The position numbers were made by a program, and so were the translations under genes. Below are positions 1-9,195 of a DNA stretch of 64,000 nt, piece by piece. A model generated the notes under the pieces. It made no database searches. It was not told the origin of the DNA and was given only the letters and a program-made list of their open reading frames with translations. This stretch comes from CAZLPZ01 sp964607245 (lineage in GTDB: Bacteria > Pseudomonadota > Alphaproteobacteria > Micavibrionales > Micavibrionaceae): positions 87,844 through 151,843 of the forward strand of contig CAZSIB010000002.1 in NCBI GenBank assembly GCA_964607245.1, written 5' to 3'. The first letter of the stretch is position 1. Each line of letters begins with the position of its first letter.

Positions 1-617
1 TTGCCTCGATCGGCGGGCAGCCCCAGGATTTAAAATATCACGGCGAAGAGTCGTCGCTCGACATTGGCACGCATAACACGATCCGCGAATATGTGACTAT
101 GCATCCGGGGACAGAAGGCGGAAACCGCGTGACGCGTGTCGGGTCGCATTCTTTATTTATGGTGGGCGTGCATATTGCCCATGATTGTACTGTGGGCGAT
201 CACGTGGTCATGGCGAACCAAGCGACGCTCGCGGGTCATGTCAGTATTGGGGATCACGCGATTATTGGAGGGCTGTCCGCTGTCCATCAATTTGTGCGGA
301 TCGGATCTTATGCCATTATTGGCGGCATGTCGGGGGTCGAAAGTGATGTGATCCCCTTTGGCCGGGTCAAGGGCGAACGCGCATTCCTTGCGGGTCTGAA
401 CCTGATTGGCCTTGAACGCAACGGGTTTAATAAGGATCAAATCAAGGTCTTACAACGCGCCTTTAACCAGATGTTTGGGGATGAAGGCACGATGGAGCAG
501 CGGCTTGAGACTGTTGCAGGTGATTTTGCAAATGATCCTCTGGTCACGCAAATTGTCGATTTTGCGCGTGCAAAGACAAAGTTTCCGCTATGCCAGCCCC
601 AGAAAAAAGCGGCCTAA
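1..617 (+). CDS. lpxA: Acyl-ACP--UDP-N-acetylglucosamine O-acyltransferase, 5' truncated by window edge
   Basis: LpxA performs the first step of lipid A synthesis, transferring a 3-hydroxyacyl chain from ACP to UDP-GlcNAc in the cytoplasm. The reading frame is open from base 3, so about 60 N-terminal residues lie outside the window; 204 residues remain of the usual 260 or so. The visible part has the left-handed beta-helix hexapeptide pattern and the catalytic region VGVHIAHDC, with the catalytic His of the family followed by GDHVVMANQATLAGH. The C-terminal helical domain is complete. The stop overlaps the start of lpxI by 28 bases, so the two are probably translationally coupled in an lpxA-lpxI-lpxB operon. 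Confidence 0.96.
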   Translation, partial: ASIGGQPQDLKYHGEESSLDIGTHNTIREYVTMHPGTEGGNRVTRVGSHSLFMVGVHIAHDCTVGDHVVMANQATLAGHVSIGDHAIIGGLSAVHQFVRIGSYAIIGGMSGVESDVIPFGRVKGERAFLAGLNLIGLERNGFNKDQIKVLQRAFNQMFGDEGTMEQRLETVAGDFANDPLVTQIVDFARAKTKFPLCQPQKKAA

Positions 618-1438
618 ATCAAACGAACCGCGGCCCCGTCGGCATTATCGCTGGCGCGGGCGTATTGCCCTCCGCTTTGGCGACCGCATGTCAAAAATCC
701 GGCCGCGGTGCGGTGATTGTTGTCCTCAAAGGCTTTGCGGATCCAGGCGCTTTTTCCTCTTTTCCGTCCTCTTTATTATCGATTGGTCAAGGGGCGCGGA
801 TGGTGCGGTTTTTTCGCGCGCATCAGGTGCGTGATATTGTCTTGATTGGCGCGGTGCGTCGGCCATCGCTTTTTGATGTGCGCCCTGATTGGTGGACGCT
901 TTCACGTTTGGGCGGCATTCTTTTGCGTGGGAATCTTGGCGATGATGGGTTGCTGCGCGCGGTGCGCCGCGTTTTTGAAGCCGAAGGGTTTCAGATTTGC
1001 GGTGTGCATGACTTTCTGCCAGATTTACTCGCGCGGTCTGGGGCTCTTGGGGCGCATACACCGTCCTCAGACGCGATGCAGGATATCGTACGGGGGTTCA
1101 CGGTGGCGGGCGCCTTGGGTCAAGTAGATGTTGGGCAATCGGTTGTCGTGCAGCAAGGCGTTGTTTTGGGGGTCGAGGCCGCGGAAGGCACAGCGGCGCT
1201 CATTGAACGCTGCGCAACATTAAAACGGTCTGGACCGGGGCCGGTTCTGGTGAAATCCGTGAAACCGAATCAAGACCGGGCGCTCGATTTACCCACGATC
1301 GGCCCGGATACCGTCCGGGCGGCCGTAAGTGCGGGATTCCAAGGCATTGCGGTGCAGGCGGGCAGTACGCTCATGGTCGATCCGGGTGAAATGGCTCATC
1401 TGGCCGATGCGGGGGGCTTGTTTGTTTGGGCCCAGTAA
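590..1438 (+). CDS. lpxI: UDP-2,3-diacylglucosamine pyrophosphatase LpxI
   Basis: LpxI hydrolyses UDP-2,3-diacylglucosamine to 2,3-diacylglucosamine 1-phosphate (lipid X) and UMP. It replaces LpxH in most alphaproteobacteria. The 282-residue product starts its N-terminal domain with GIIAGAGVLP, and the C-terminal half carries the DUF1009 signature region including VLVKSVKPNQDRALDLPTIG, typical in order and length for the family. It sits between lpxA (28-base overlap) and lpxB (51 bases downstream), the standard alphaproteobacterial arrangement, so the assignment rests on both sequence and context. The ATG at 590 lies inside the end of lpxA. Confidence 0.94.
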   Translation: MPAPEKSGLNQTNRGPVGIIAGAGVLPSALATACQKSGRGAVIVVLKGFADPGAFSSFPSSLLSIGQGARMVRFFRAHQVRDIVLIGAVRRPSLFDVRPDWWTLSRLGGILLRGNLGDDGLLRAVRRVFEAEGFQICGVHDFLPDLLARSGALGAHTPSSDAMQDIVRGFTVAGALGQVDVGQSVVVQQGVVLGVEAAEGTAALIERCATLKRSGPGPVLVKSVKPNQDRALDLPTIGPDTVRAAVSAGFQGIAVQAGSTLMVDPGEMAHLADAGGLFVWAQ

Positions 1439-1489
1439 ATTTATACTTGTGATTAAGAATGCGTCTTAACCTGGATCGTTTAACCGCCG

Positions 1490-2656
1490 ATGCACCCGTT
1501 AAAAATATTTGTAATTGCTGGCGAGGCATCGGGAGATGTTTTGGGTGGCGCGATTTTGCAGGCGCTTTCCCACCATACGGACCGCTCGCTAGATATTCGC
1601 GGCATTGGTGGCGATGCGATGAAAGAGGCCGGGTTAAAAGGTTCGCTTGTCATCATGCGCGATCTGGCGGTCATGGGAATCGCCGAAGTTCTCCCTAAAA
1701 TCCCTTTTTTATTGCGTACGATATCGCGCACGGTCCGCGCCGCCGAGGAATTTAAGCCCGATTTGGTGTTAAGCATCGATGCACCGGATTTATCCTTTCG
1801 CATACAAAAGAAATTGCGCGCGCGTGGAAATTTTCGGGGCAAGCAGATTCACGTGGTCGCCCCTTCCGTCTGGGCGTGGCGTCCGGACCGTGCGCGTCAT
1901 ATTGCAGGGTTTCTGGATGGCTTGATTTGTTTCTTTCCGTTTGAACCCCCTTATTTTACCGCGCACGACCTCCCGGCGATTCACATGGGGCATCCGGCCA
2001 TTAATACGCCCATTGCGTGGGCAGATCCTGCGCCTTTACGTCGCGCGCTCGATTTGGGAGAAGACACCCCAGTTGTGGGGATGTATCTGGGCAGTCGGGC
2101 GGGGTCGGTTGAACGCCACGCCGAAACATTTATCGAGGCGATCAATATCCTGGCGCGCGGATGTCCGGGGATGCGTGTGTTGGTCCCGACTTTTCCGGCC
2201 TATGCCGACCGGGTGCGCACCCTGTGTGCGGGATTAACCGTGCGGCATCATATTATGACGGATCCGCTGTTGAAACCTGTCGCCATGCGGGCGTGCGACG
2301 CGGCCTTGGCGGTATCGGGGACGGTGGGGTTGGAACTGGCCATTGCAAATGTCCCGCATGTGGTGGGGTATAGGATGAGTGGCCTCACCCATTTTATTGC
2401 GCGGCGTATGGTCAAAAAGGGCCAATTTGCGCATCTTGCGAATATTGTTTTGAATAAAATGGTCGTGCCCGAATGCGTTCAGGAGGACTGCACACCGGAT
2501 CGTTTGGCCCAGGCGCTGTCGCCCATGATCTGGAATGAAGAGATGCGCGCGGCGCAGCGGGTCGCTTTTGCCGATGTGCGGCGCTTGATTGGGGCCGAAG
2601 ATCAACAAAAACCGGCAGATAAAGCCGCCGAATTTATTTTGTCGTGTATTGGATAA
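1490..2656 (+). CDS. lpxB: Lipid-A-disaccharide synthase
   Basis: LpxB is the GT19 glycosyltransferase that joins UDP-2,3-diacylglucosamine and lipid X into the lipid A disaccharide at the inner face of the cytoplasmic membrane. The 388-residue product begins KIFVIAGEASGDVLGG, the N-terminal LpxB signature, and contains HVVAPSVWAWRPDRA and the C-terminal GTVGLELAIANVPHVVGYR donor-binding region. Length is normal for the family. It is third in the lpxA-lpxI-lpxB cluster and is followed 12 bases later by the aldolase gene, which may be co-transcribed. Confidence 0.96.
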   Translation: MHPLKIFVIAGEASGDVLGGAILQALSHHTDRSLDIRGIGGDAMKEAGLKGSLVIMRDLAVMGIAEVLPKIPFLLRTISRTVRAAEEFKPDLVLSIDAPDLSFRIQKKLRARGNFRGKQIHVVAPSVWAWRPDRARHIAGFLDGLICFFPFEPPYFTAHDLPAIHMGHPAINTPIAWADPAPLRRALDLGEDTPVVGMYLGSRAGSVERHAETFIEAINILARGCPGMRVLVPTFPAYADRVRTLCAGLTVRHHIMTDPLLKPVAMRACDAALAVSGTVGLELAIANVPHVVGYRMSGLTHFIARRMVKKGQFAHLANIVLNKMVVPECVQEDCTPDRLAQALSPMIWNEEMRAAQRVAFADVRRLIGAEDQQKPADKAAEFILSCIG

Positions 2657-2668
2657 AGGAATAAATCG

Positions 2669-3730
2669 ATGCATATCAAACCGGGTGTGGTCACGGGGTC
2701 CGAATACCGTACGTTAGTTGCGGCCTGTAAGGCGGGGGGCTATGCCCTGCCGGCGGTGAACGTCGTGAATACATCCACGATCAATGCGGTGCTGGAATCT
2801 GCCGCAAAGAACAAAGCCGATGTTATTATTCAACTTTCAAACGGCGGCGCCGAATTTTTTGCAGGCAAGGGCCTCGCCGATTCATTCAAGGCGCGTGTCC
2901 TGGGTGCTGTGGCGGCGGCCCAGCATGTGCACTTACTTGCGGCGCAATACGGCGTGTGTGTGGTCCTTCATACCGATCATGCCAACCGAAAATTGCTGCC
3001 CTGGATTGATGCGTTGATTGCGCATAGTGAGGGGTATTTCGAGGCGACCAAGAAAACCCTTTTTTCCTCCCATATGATTGATTTATCTGAGGAGTCGTTG
3101 TCGGATAACCTGACGACCTGCGCGCATTATCTGGAACGCCTCTCCCGCATCGATATGAGCCTTGAAATTGAACTGGGTGTGACGGGTGGTGAAGAGGACG
3201 GTGTGGGGTCGGACCATGTCGATAACGCGCGGCTTTATACGCAACCGGATGATGTGCTGGCCGCGTATAATTTGCTGGCCCCGCTCGGGCATTTTACGCT
3301 TGCGGCCAGTTTCGGGAATGTCCACGGCGTCTATGCGCCCGGAAATGTTCAGTTACGGCCTGAGATATTAAAAGCCTCGCAAGATATGGTTGCGCGGACG
3401 CATGGTCTTCACGGGCATCCCCTCGATCTGGTATTTCATGGGGGGTCGGGGTCGGAAAAAGCAAAGATTGCTGAGGCCATTTCGTACGGCGTTTTTAAGA
3501 TGAATATTGATACGGATACGCAGTTTGCGTTTGCCGCGCCCGTTGGGGCGTATGTTGCAGCGCACCAAGCGGCGTTTATCCATCAGGTTGATCCCGTGAC
3601 GAATCAGCCGTACAAAAAAGAATACGATCCGCGCACTTGGCTTCGGCTTGGGGAGCTCGGGGTCGTTGACCGGTTGACCGAGGCGTTTCATGATTTGGGC
3701 GCGACAGGTCGAACGCTTGCACGAATGTAA
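2669..3730 (+). CDS. fbaA: Class II fructose-bisphosphate aldolase
   Basis: A Zn-dependent aldolase that interconverts fructose 1,6-bisphosphate with dihydroxyacetone phosphate and glyceraldehyde 3-phosphate. The 353-residue length matches the class IIA (E. coli FbaA-like) subgroup. Visible family motifs are VVLHTDHAN (catalytic Asp and first Zn His), LEIELGVTGGEEDGV, NVHGVYAPGNVQL (Zn His) and DLVFHGGSGS (Zn His and phosphate binding). AAGGA lies just before the ATG at 2669. It follows lpxB by 12 bases. Confidence 0.95.
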   Translation: MHIKPGVVTGSEYRTLVAACKAGGYALPAVNVVNTSTINAVLESAAKNKADVIIQLSNGGAEFFAGKGLADSFKARVLGAVAAAQHVHLLAAQYGVCVVLHTDHANRKLLPWIDALIAHSEGYFEATKKTLFSSHMIDLSEESLSDNLTTCAHYLERLSRIDMSLEIELGVTGGEEDGVGSDHVDNARLYTQPDDVLAAYNLLAPLGHFTLAASFGNVHGVYAPGNVQLRPEILKASQDMVARTHGLHGHPLDLVFHGGSGSEKAKIAEAISYGVFKMNIDTDTQFAFAAPVGAYVAAHQAAFIHQVDPVTNQPYKKEYDPRTWLRLGELGVVDRLTEAFHDLGATGRTLARM

Positions 3731-3752
3731 TCTGCGAATGAGGGGGAAAATC

Positions 3753-3971
3753 ATGCCGCATGATGAGATCGAGGAAATGATGACCACGATGTGTCGTCTT
3801 CAACAAGACTGGATGCGCGCCTGTATGGGCGCGTTTTTATTTGGGAAACTTCCATCACCTTATCGCATGGATCCGCGGGTCGGTGTGGGTGTTGCCGTGG
3901 ATACCTGCCGTCGTTTGGATCATGCTGTTAAAATAGGGCAGCAGATATTGGGCTGTACACCGTCGAGATAA
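3753..3971 (+). CDS. Small hypothetical protein, 72 residues
   Basis: I do not recognise this protein. The frame is open further upstream, but the ATG at 3753 is preferred because AGGGGGAAAA lies directly in front of it and it falls after the aldolase stop (3730). The product starts MPHDEIEEMMTTMC, looks mostly helical, and has a Met/Cys-rich N-terminal part and a GCTPSR end. It runs convergently to the acyl-CoA dehydrogenase gene, ending 12 bases from it. It could be a lineage-specific gene trailing the aldolase operon or a chance frame. Confidence 0.5.
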   Translation: MPHDEIEEMMTTMCRLQQDWMRACMGAFLFGKLPSPYRMDPRVGVGVAVDTCRRLDHAVKIGQQILGCTPSR

Positions 3972-3983
3972 AGTTTTTGGATG

Positions 3984-5654
3984 TTAGGCACAAATCGTGC
4001 GCATATCGGCCATCACCTGGGCGTGGGTGCCATACGCGAGGGGAAGAATTTGATCCACATAAAACTGGGCCGCAAGGCGCATATCGTCGGGGGCTTCTTT
4101 GATCCGGCACGCGCGCGCCATCATGTCCCCACCCATGACGATCCCGAGTAAATGCAAATACGGCGTGGCGTAGGCCCCCATCATATCGGGATCATCCGCG
4201 CTTGTTTGAATGACCCGCGCCGTGGCGGAGGTAACCAAATCGAGATAGGGGGAAAGGTCTGGCGTTGATTTCCGTGCGGCGTCGATCCAAGCGGCCAGGG
4301 TTGCGCCCTTATTTTTGATGATCTTCCGGCCGACGAGATCGAGCGCCTGAATCCCGTTGGTCCCTTCATAAATCGGCAGAATACGCGCGTCACGGACATA
4401 TTGCGCGACACCTGTTTCTTCGACATATCCCATGCCGCCATGGATTTGAAGCCCAATGGACGTCACCTGCTGGGCGATTTCCGTTCCCCATCCTTTGACA
4501 ATCGGGGTCAAAAGTTCAACAAGTTCTTGTGCGCCATTCACGCCAGCGGCCGCATCATCCAAGGCACGCGCCGCGCGATAGGTCAGCGCGCGGGCCCCGT
4601 GTGTCAGGGCCTGCATGGTGAGGAGCATCCGCCGCACATCCGTATGATGCGCAATGGGCCCCTCTTGCCCGGTCTTGCTGTGGCGACCTTGCACGCGGGC
4701 GCTTGCATAAATGGTTGCGGCTTGTACCGCCCGTTCGGCAATCGCCACACCCTGAAGACCAACAGACAGCCGTGCATTATTCATCATCGTGAACATGTAT
4801 TTCAGGCCGTCGTTTTCTTGACCTACAATCTCGCCGGTTGCCCCGCCTGCATCTCCATAAACCAACGTGCAGGTGGGAGAAGCATGAATCCCCAATTTGT
4901 GTTCAACCGATACGCACGTGACATCGTTCTGTACGCCACATGATCCATCTGGGTTCACCATAAATTTGGGCACAATAAATAATGAAATACCCTTGGGGCC
5001 AGCGGGTGCGCCCGCGACGCGGGCCAGAACCAGATGGATGATGTTATCCGCCATATCGTGGTCGCCATAGGTGATAAAAATCTTTTGGCCAAAGATTTTA
5101 TAAGTTCCATCAGGTTGTTTTTCCGCGCGCGCGCGAATGGCCCCCAGATCCGACCCGGCCTGCGGTTCGGTTAGGTTCATCGTCCCGGTCCACATCCCCG
5201 AGATCAGGGAAGGAAGATAACGCTGTTTTTGCGCATCGGATCCGTGATGCAAAATCGCCTCAACCGCACCCTGGTTCAAGAGGGGGCACAGACCAAAAGA
5301 AAGACTGGCCGCTTGCCACATTTCTTGGACGGGAAAAGCCGCGGCCCACGGCAATCCCTGGCCGCCGTAATTTTTGGGGAAGGGGACGGCGTTCCATCCG
5401 GCATCGACATACGCGCGGTAGGCGTCCCGAAAACCGGGGGCCGTGTTGACCGTGCCATTTGCCCACACCGCGCCGTGCTTGTCCCCAGAGGCGTTTAAGG
5501 GGGCAATCACACTGCTTGCGAATTTTCCGGCTTCGTCCAGAACGGCGGAGAGCGTTTCTAAATCCAGACGGGTTGCTGACGCGCCCGCCTCATACCCGAC
5601 CAAATGTTTGAGGGTGAACAGCATCACATCACGGGGGGGCGTATAATCGGGCAT
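3984..5654 (-). CDS. Acyl-CoA dehydrogenase with C-terminal extension domain (DmdC/FadE-like)
   Basis: A FAD-dependent acyl-CoA dehydrogenase oxidising an acyl-CoA to the 2-enoyl-CoA and passing electrons to ETF; ETF-ubiquinone oxidoreductase is encoded near 56-57.7 kb. The 556-residue product has the acyl-CoA dehydrogenase N, middle and C domains, with MNLTEPQAGSDLGAIRA in the middle domain and the catalytic Glu in LPIYEGTNGIQALDLVGRK, then the extra C-terminal helical domain found in the DmdC-like group. Substrate cannot be read from sequence; branched, medium or methylthio-acyl chains are all possible. It is a monocistronic minus-strand gene. Confidence 0.9.
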   Translation of the reverse strand: MPDYTPPRDVMLFTLKHLVGYEAGASATRLDLETLSAVLDEAGKFASSVIAPLNASGDKHGAVWANGTVNTAPGFRDAYRAYVDAGWNAVPFPKNYGGQGLPWAAAFPVQEMWQAASLSFGLCPLLNQGAVEAILHHGSDAQKQRYLPSLISGMWTGTMNLTEPQAGSDLGAIRARAEKQPDGTYKIFGQKIFITYGDHDMADNIIHLVLARVAGAPAGPKGISLFIVPKFMVNPDGSCGVQNDVTCVSVEHKLGIHASPTCTLVYGDAGGATGEIVGQENDGLKYMFTMMNNARLSVGLQGVAIAERAVQAATIYASARVQGRHSKTGQEGPIAHHTDVRRMLLTMQALTHGARALTYRAARALDDAAAGVNGAQELVELLTPIVKGWGTEIAQQVTSIGLQIHGGMGYVEETGVAQYVRDARILPIYEGTNGIQALDLVGRKIIKNKGATLAAWIDAARKSTPDLSPYLDLVTSATARVIQTSADDPDMMGAYATPYLHLLGIVMGGDMMARACRIKEAPDDMRLAAQFYVDQILPLAYGTHAQVMADMRTICA

Positions 5655-5767
5655 GGCGAAAAACCTAAAGATCAGGGCGGGGCAGACGACCCTTATTTTA
5701 ACCGACGATTTACGAATTAAATCTTAATACACCTCTATTGGCACAGGGCTTGCAAATCCTTCCCATC

Positions 5768-6889
5768 ATGACTTCGTTTACGTCCCTGGGCCGTGCAGGT
5801 CCGCCGCCTCTTGATCTTGTCCCGATGCACAGCATGTCCGCGTCGTCGGGGGTTCAGCGTGCGATTGCGCGGGCGAGTGAAAAAACGGGCGTGGATTTTT
5901 CTTATCTTATGGATAAAGCTCAAGTTGAGAGCAGTATGAACCCCACCGCCCAAGCCAAGAACAGCTCGGCCACCGGGCTTTATCAATTCGTGGAAAGTAC
6001 CTGGCTCCAAATGGTCCGCGATCATGGACATAAATACGGCCTTGGGGGGTATGCGGAATGTATTGACCGCAGTTGCCATGTCAAAAACCCGCGCGTCCGT
6101 CAGGCAATTTTGGATTTACGCGAAGACCCGGAAACATCCGCCTATATGGCGGCGGAATATGCGGCACAAAATGCCGATATTTTAAAGTCTCGGATCGGCG
6201 GCAATGTCGATATTGGCAAGACCGAATTATATCTGGCGCATTTCCTGGGCCCGGGCGGGGCGACAAAATTCATTCAGGCCATGGAACGCAATCCACATGC
6301 GCGTGCGGCCCAGATTTTCTCAAATGAAGCGCGCGTGAACCGCGATGTGTTCTTTAACCCGGAAACGGGCCGCGCCCGGACCTTGGCCCAGATTTATGAC
6401 CGCTTTGCCGCGCGGTTTAATGAGATAACGCCACCCGATAAGGAAGGGGATATTCCCATGTCAAACCCATCATCGTTACGCCCCGCGCGGTACTACAAGG
6501 GCGTTGTACCGCTCCAAAAGCCCGAGCAAGCCGCCGATCTGGCGCAAACGGGTGCGCTTCCGGTGTCTGTTCCGGCACACGGCATCATGTCACGTGCAAG
6601 CGCCAACCAAAACCAGGCGCACGAAAATCTGTGGGTTGAAGGAACCCCCATTGCCAATCTTGCGCCTGAATTTATTGAACAGCTTTTGGCGGCGCCCCCG
6701 CGTTTATTTGACGCGGGCGCCGGGGCGCTTCAGCAGACAGCGAAAACGGATGCGACGCAAGCCCAGCGAGCTGTGGCGCTTGCCGAAAAAACGATGACGC
6801 ATGTTGCGACAACATCGATGCATCAGTCGGCTCTGCTGGTTCTGGCCCAGAATTTCGCGCATGAAGATAGAGATCGGTATAACGATTAA
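5768..6889 (+). CDS. Lytic transglycosylase, SLT domain
   Basis: A probable murein lytic transglycosylase that cleaves glycan strands with 1,6-anhydro-MurNAc formation. With the ATG at 5768 the product has 373 residues. The catalytic domain covers roughly residues 30-200: the presumed catalytic Glu54 is in AQVESSMNP, followed by SSATGLYQFVESTWL and later YLAHFLGPGGATKF. The C-terminal 170 residues are Ala/Gln-rich and without a recognisable domain. No clear signal peptide is visible, so export may be flagellar or the N-terminus may be mis-set. An upstream in-frame ATG at 5738 exists. An amidase gene follows by 39 bases. Confidence 0.85.
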   Translation: MTSFTSLGRAGPPPLDLVPMHSMSASSGVQRAIARASEKTGVDFSYLMDKAQVESSMNPTAQAKNSSATGLYQFVESTWLQMVRDHGHKYGLGGYAECIDRSCHVKNPRVRQAILDLREDPETSAYMAAEYAAQNADILKSRIGGNVDIGKTELYLAHFLGPGGATKFIQAMERNPHARAAQIFSNEARVNRDVFFNPETGRARTLAQIYDRFAARFNEITPPDKEGDIPMSNPSSLRPARYYKGVVPLQKPEQAADLAQTGALPVSVPAHGIMSRASANQNQAHENLWVEGTPIANLAPEFIEQLLAAPPRLFDAGAGALQQTAKTDATQAQRAVALAEKTMTHVATTSMHQSALLVLAQNFAHEDRDRYND

Positions 6890-6928
6890 AATTTAAGGTC
6901 TCCTCCGAATCGGTATAGACTGAAACGG

Positions 6929-7666
6929 ATGACCTTATATATCGAACAACTCTCCTCGCCCAATTGCGAACCGCGCGGCGGGGGCAAGATCCCGCGCTAT
7001 CTCATCCTTCATTATACGGGATGCGATGCTGCGTCTGCGGAGGCGCGTTTTATGGACGGGGCGCCGGATCAACCTGGTGGGCGCTTATCCACGCATTACA
7101 TGGTGCATGAAAACGGGCATGTGACGCAATTTGTCCACGAGAAAATGCGCGCGTGGCACGCGGGCGCATCCTATTGGCGGGGAGAAACGGATATGAATTC
7201 GGCCTCGATTGGGATTGAAATTGAAAATTTGGGCGAATATGCCGACTACCCGTCCTTTGGCGTGGCGCAAATTCAGGCGGTTATTGATTTGTGCAAAGAT
7301 ATTTTACGTCGGAACAAGGCAATCACGCCCTTTGGGGTTTTGGGACATTCCGATATCGCGCCCGGACGGAAATTAGACCCGGGTCCCGCTTTTCCGTGGG
7401 CAATACTGGCCGCTCATGGTGTGGGGATTTTGCCGCGGGGTGGGGCAGGGGGCCTGGCCTCGGCCGATGCAGACGCGCAAGACCCGCGCGGGATTCGTAA
7501 TTTACTCACCCGTGTCGGATATGCGCCCGATCAACAATGGCAAATTTGTTATGCGGCCTTTCGCGCCCATTATGCCCAAGATCTGGACCCTGACGATCAC
7601 GGCGCGGCGTACCACCGCCTTCACGCCGTCGCGATTGCTGCACCGCCTGTTTTATCGATGGCGTAA
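6929..7666 (+). CDS. N-acetylmuramoyl-L-alanine amidase, Amidase_2 (AmpD/AmiD) family
   Basis: A zinc amidase that splits the bond between MurNAc and the L-Ala stem peptide. The 245-residue product has probable Zn ligands His28 (LHYTG), His140 (GHSDIAPGRK) and Asp150 (LDPGPAFPW), with FVHEKMRAWHAGAS and IGIEIENLG between them, all typical. A short C-terminal segment (about 185-245) resembles the small peptidoglycan-binding tail seen in AmiD. No signal peptide is apparent, so it may act in the cytoplasm on recycled anhydro-muropeptides like AmpD. It directly follows the lytic transglycosylase, which makes such products. Confidence 0.9.
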   Translation: MTLYIEQLSSPNCEPRGGGKIPRYLILHYTGCDAASAEARFMDGAPDQPGGRLSTHYMVHENGHVTQFVHEKMRAWHAGASYWRGETDMNSASIGIEIENLGEYADYPSFGVAQIQAVIDLCKDILRRNKAITPFGVLGHSDIAPGRKLDPGPAFPWAILAAHGVGILPRGGAGGLASADADAQDPRGIRNLLTRVGYAPDQQWQICYAAFRAHYAQDLDPDDHGAAYHRLHAVAIAAPPVLSMA

Positions 7667-7715
7667 AACGTATAATTCTTTGAAAAATCAATGGGTTATA
7701 AGACGAATTAAAAAG

Positions 7716-7744
7716 TTGACATATTTTTATGTTATTGATATTGT
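7716..7744 (+). promoter_or_regulatory. Sigma70-type promoter for the 7777 gene
   Basis: TTGACA at 7716-7721, a 17-base spacer and TATTGT at 7739-7744, in an AT-rich stretch. A start near 7751 would leave a short leader containing AAGGAG before the ATG at 7777. The first 15 bases (TTGACATATTTTTAT) recur exactly in the promoter of the minus-strand gene at 31538. Confidence 0.7.
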
Positions 7745-7776
7745 GGCTCACTTTAAAAAACAAAGGAGCACAATAC

Positions 7777-8187
7777 ATGAAAATAGGACCCATTCGTCGT
7801 ACATGGTTTGACGCAATCCACAGATCCGGCCAAGTTATAAGCCTTGAGGCGCCGGGATCCAACGATTCACTTTCAACGGCCCTCGGTCGAATTACTCAAG
7901 ATTTACGCGACCATCCCGAAACTCGTGACGCATTTATCAGTCTGCGTCCAGATCAAGAGTATGGCGTTTCTGTGATCATGGGGGGAACCCGTGCAGATTT
8001 TCCGGCCTCATCGCCTGATGAACGCGGGTGCGCCTGTGCATTTGTTGACGCGATTGGATATATACGCGAATTGCTGCAAACAGATGAGCAACGTGCGGCA
8101 CTGGATGGTATTTTGATTAACCGTCTGAACGGACATCGACCAGAGCGTGCTCTTGCGGCGCAGGCCCAACTGAGAATGAATCCTTGA
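7777..8187 (+). CDS. Hypothetical protein, 136 residues
   Basis: I do not recognise this protein. The ATG at 7777 is chosen over an upstream in-frame start at 7729 because AAAGGAG lies 10 bases before it and the promoter -10 at 7739-7744 excludes the earlier start. The product is soluble, starting MKIGPIRRTWFDAIHRSG, with a central acidic/polar part and a CAC motif near residue 87. It has its own near-consensus promoter and a strong terminator directly after the stop, so it forms a single-gene unit between the amidase and another unknown gene. The upstream region is more AT-rich than its neighbours. Confidence 0.65.
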   Translation: MKIGPIRRTWFDAIHRSGQVISLEAPGSNDSLSTALGRITQDLRDHPETRDAFISLRPDQEYGVSVIMGGTRADFPASSPDERGCACAFVDAIGYIRELLQTDEQRAALDGILINRLNGHRPERALAAQAQLRMNP

Positions 8188-8209
8188 TGGCCATTGCCTT
8201 GGTATAAAG

Positions 8210-8243
8210 AAAAGCCGCCCCTTTAAAAAGGGACGGCTTTTTG
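8210..8243 (+). terminator. Rho-independent terminator after the 7777 gene
   Basis: AAAGCCGcCCCTTT and AAAGGGaCGGCTTT form a 13-14 bp stem with one mismatch and a minimal loop, followed by TTTTTG. It is almost symmetrical, with an A-run before the stem, so it can also stop the minus-strand gene ending at 8276. Confidence 0.85.
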
Positions 8244-8275
8244 TAGAGCGTGTTTCTCTTGGAATGAAGATAAAA

Positions 8276-9097
8276 TTACGTCCGGGGTTGGGGTGGAATG
8301 CCACAAACCTGAACCGATCCGCGTGGATCTTGATGTGAAACACCCGGCCAGTCACTATATTTCCAAACAGTCCGTGTGGTTTCTGTTCCTGTCGTTCCTG
8401 CAAACGCAAAGCCGCGCGTTACCTTTTGTTGTTGCTCGGTCATCCCCGGGTTTTGAGAAGCCTGCGCCGCCCGCCAGGCATCTCGGGCCTCACGGATGGC
8501 GCTCGCGCGATCTCGAAATGGTTTTGCCTTTTCTCTGTTCCGGCGTGCATTCCGTAAAGATTTAGGGCCGTAATAGAAAGGAGCGAGGAGTGCAGAAAGC
8601 CCAAAGATAAAACAGAGTCCTTCAACAATATTATCTCGTGCATAGCGCCAAGGAACAGCACTTTGTGCGATCTCTTTTTTCTTCTTTTCGACGCAATATT
8701 CGACGACTTCGCTCTGACGGATTTGAACGTCCTGGCCGGATCGTAAGGTCTTTTCCGCATGAACTAAAAGCGGTTTGATGTAATCCAAATCTTTCTTGCA
8801 GGATTCTTGGGCCGCCGCCAAGGTTTCAGGGGTTGCGGCAATGGCGGCCCGGCGCGCGTTTGTGTCGGATTCCAAGCGATTGTGCAATGCATTGATGCCA
8901 AAAGCGCAGGCCAGAAAGACAGGGGCCAAAGCAAAAGAAATGATTCCTGTTTTTTTGTTATCTGCAGCTTTACTTTCTAAAAGATAAGCTCTGTAGCGTG
9001 CGTTTTTGTAATACGCGCGTATAGCCCGCGGGTTCATTCCCCCGGTTCTTATATCGTTCAGTGTTCTTTGAAAAGAATCACTAAATTCTGTGCTCAT
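8276..9097 (-). CDS. Hypothetical membrane protein, two transmembrane segments
   Basis: I do not recognise this protein. The 273-residue product begins MSTEFSDSFQRTLNDI and has two hydrophobic segments, about residues 49-70 (GIISFALAPVFLACAFGINA) and 155-173 (GLCFIFGLSALLAPFYYG). The roughly 85 residues between them are polar and helical with three Cys (CKK, CVE). The C-terminal 90 residues are basic then Gly/Thr-rich. GGGAGG lies in front of the ATG and a TTGACG-17-TAAAAC promoter lies just upstream. It is a single-gene unit between rnpB and the 7777 gene. Function unknown. Confidence 0.7.
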   Translation of the reverse strand: MSTEFSDSFQRTLNDIRTGGMNPRAIRAYYKNARYRAYLLESKAADNKKTGIISFALAPVFLACAFGINALHNRLESDTNARRAAIAATPETLAAAQESCKKDLDYIKPLLVHAEKTLRSGQDVQIRQSEVVEYCVEKKKKEIAQSAVPWRYARDNIVEGLCFIFGLSALLAPFYYGPKSLRNARRNREKAKPFRDRASAIREARDAWRAAQASQNPGMTEQQQKVTRGFAFAGTTGTETTRTVWKYSDWPGVSHQDPRGSVQVCGIPPQPRT

Positions 9098-9134
9098 AAC
9101 GGCCTCCCTTGTGGTCTTTTGTCACATAAAGTCG

Positions 9135-9163
9135 GTTTTATCTCCCAAAAATACTTACGTCAA
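9135..9163 (-). promoter_or_regulatory. Sigma70-type promoter for the 9097 membrane gene
   Basis: Read on the minus strand: TTGACG (9163-9158), a 17-base spacer, TAAAAC (9140-9135). The ATG at 9097 lies about 30 bases past the expected start, with GGGAGG in front of it. Confidence 0.55.
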
Positions 9164-9195
9164 CAAAATTCTTTCCTTTTGTCTGAAAACCCTGA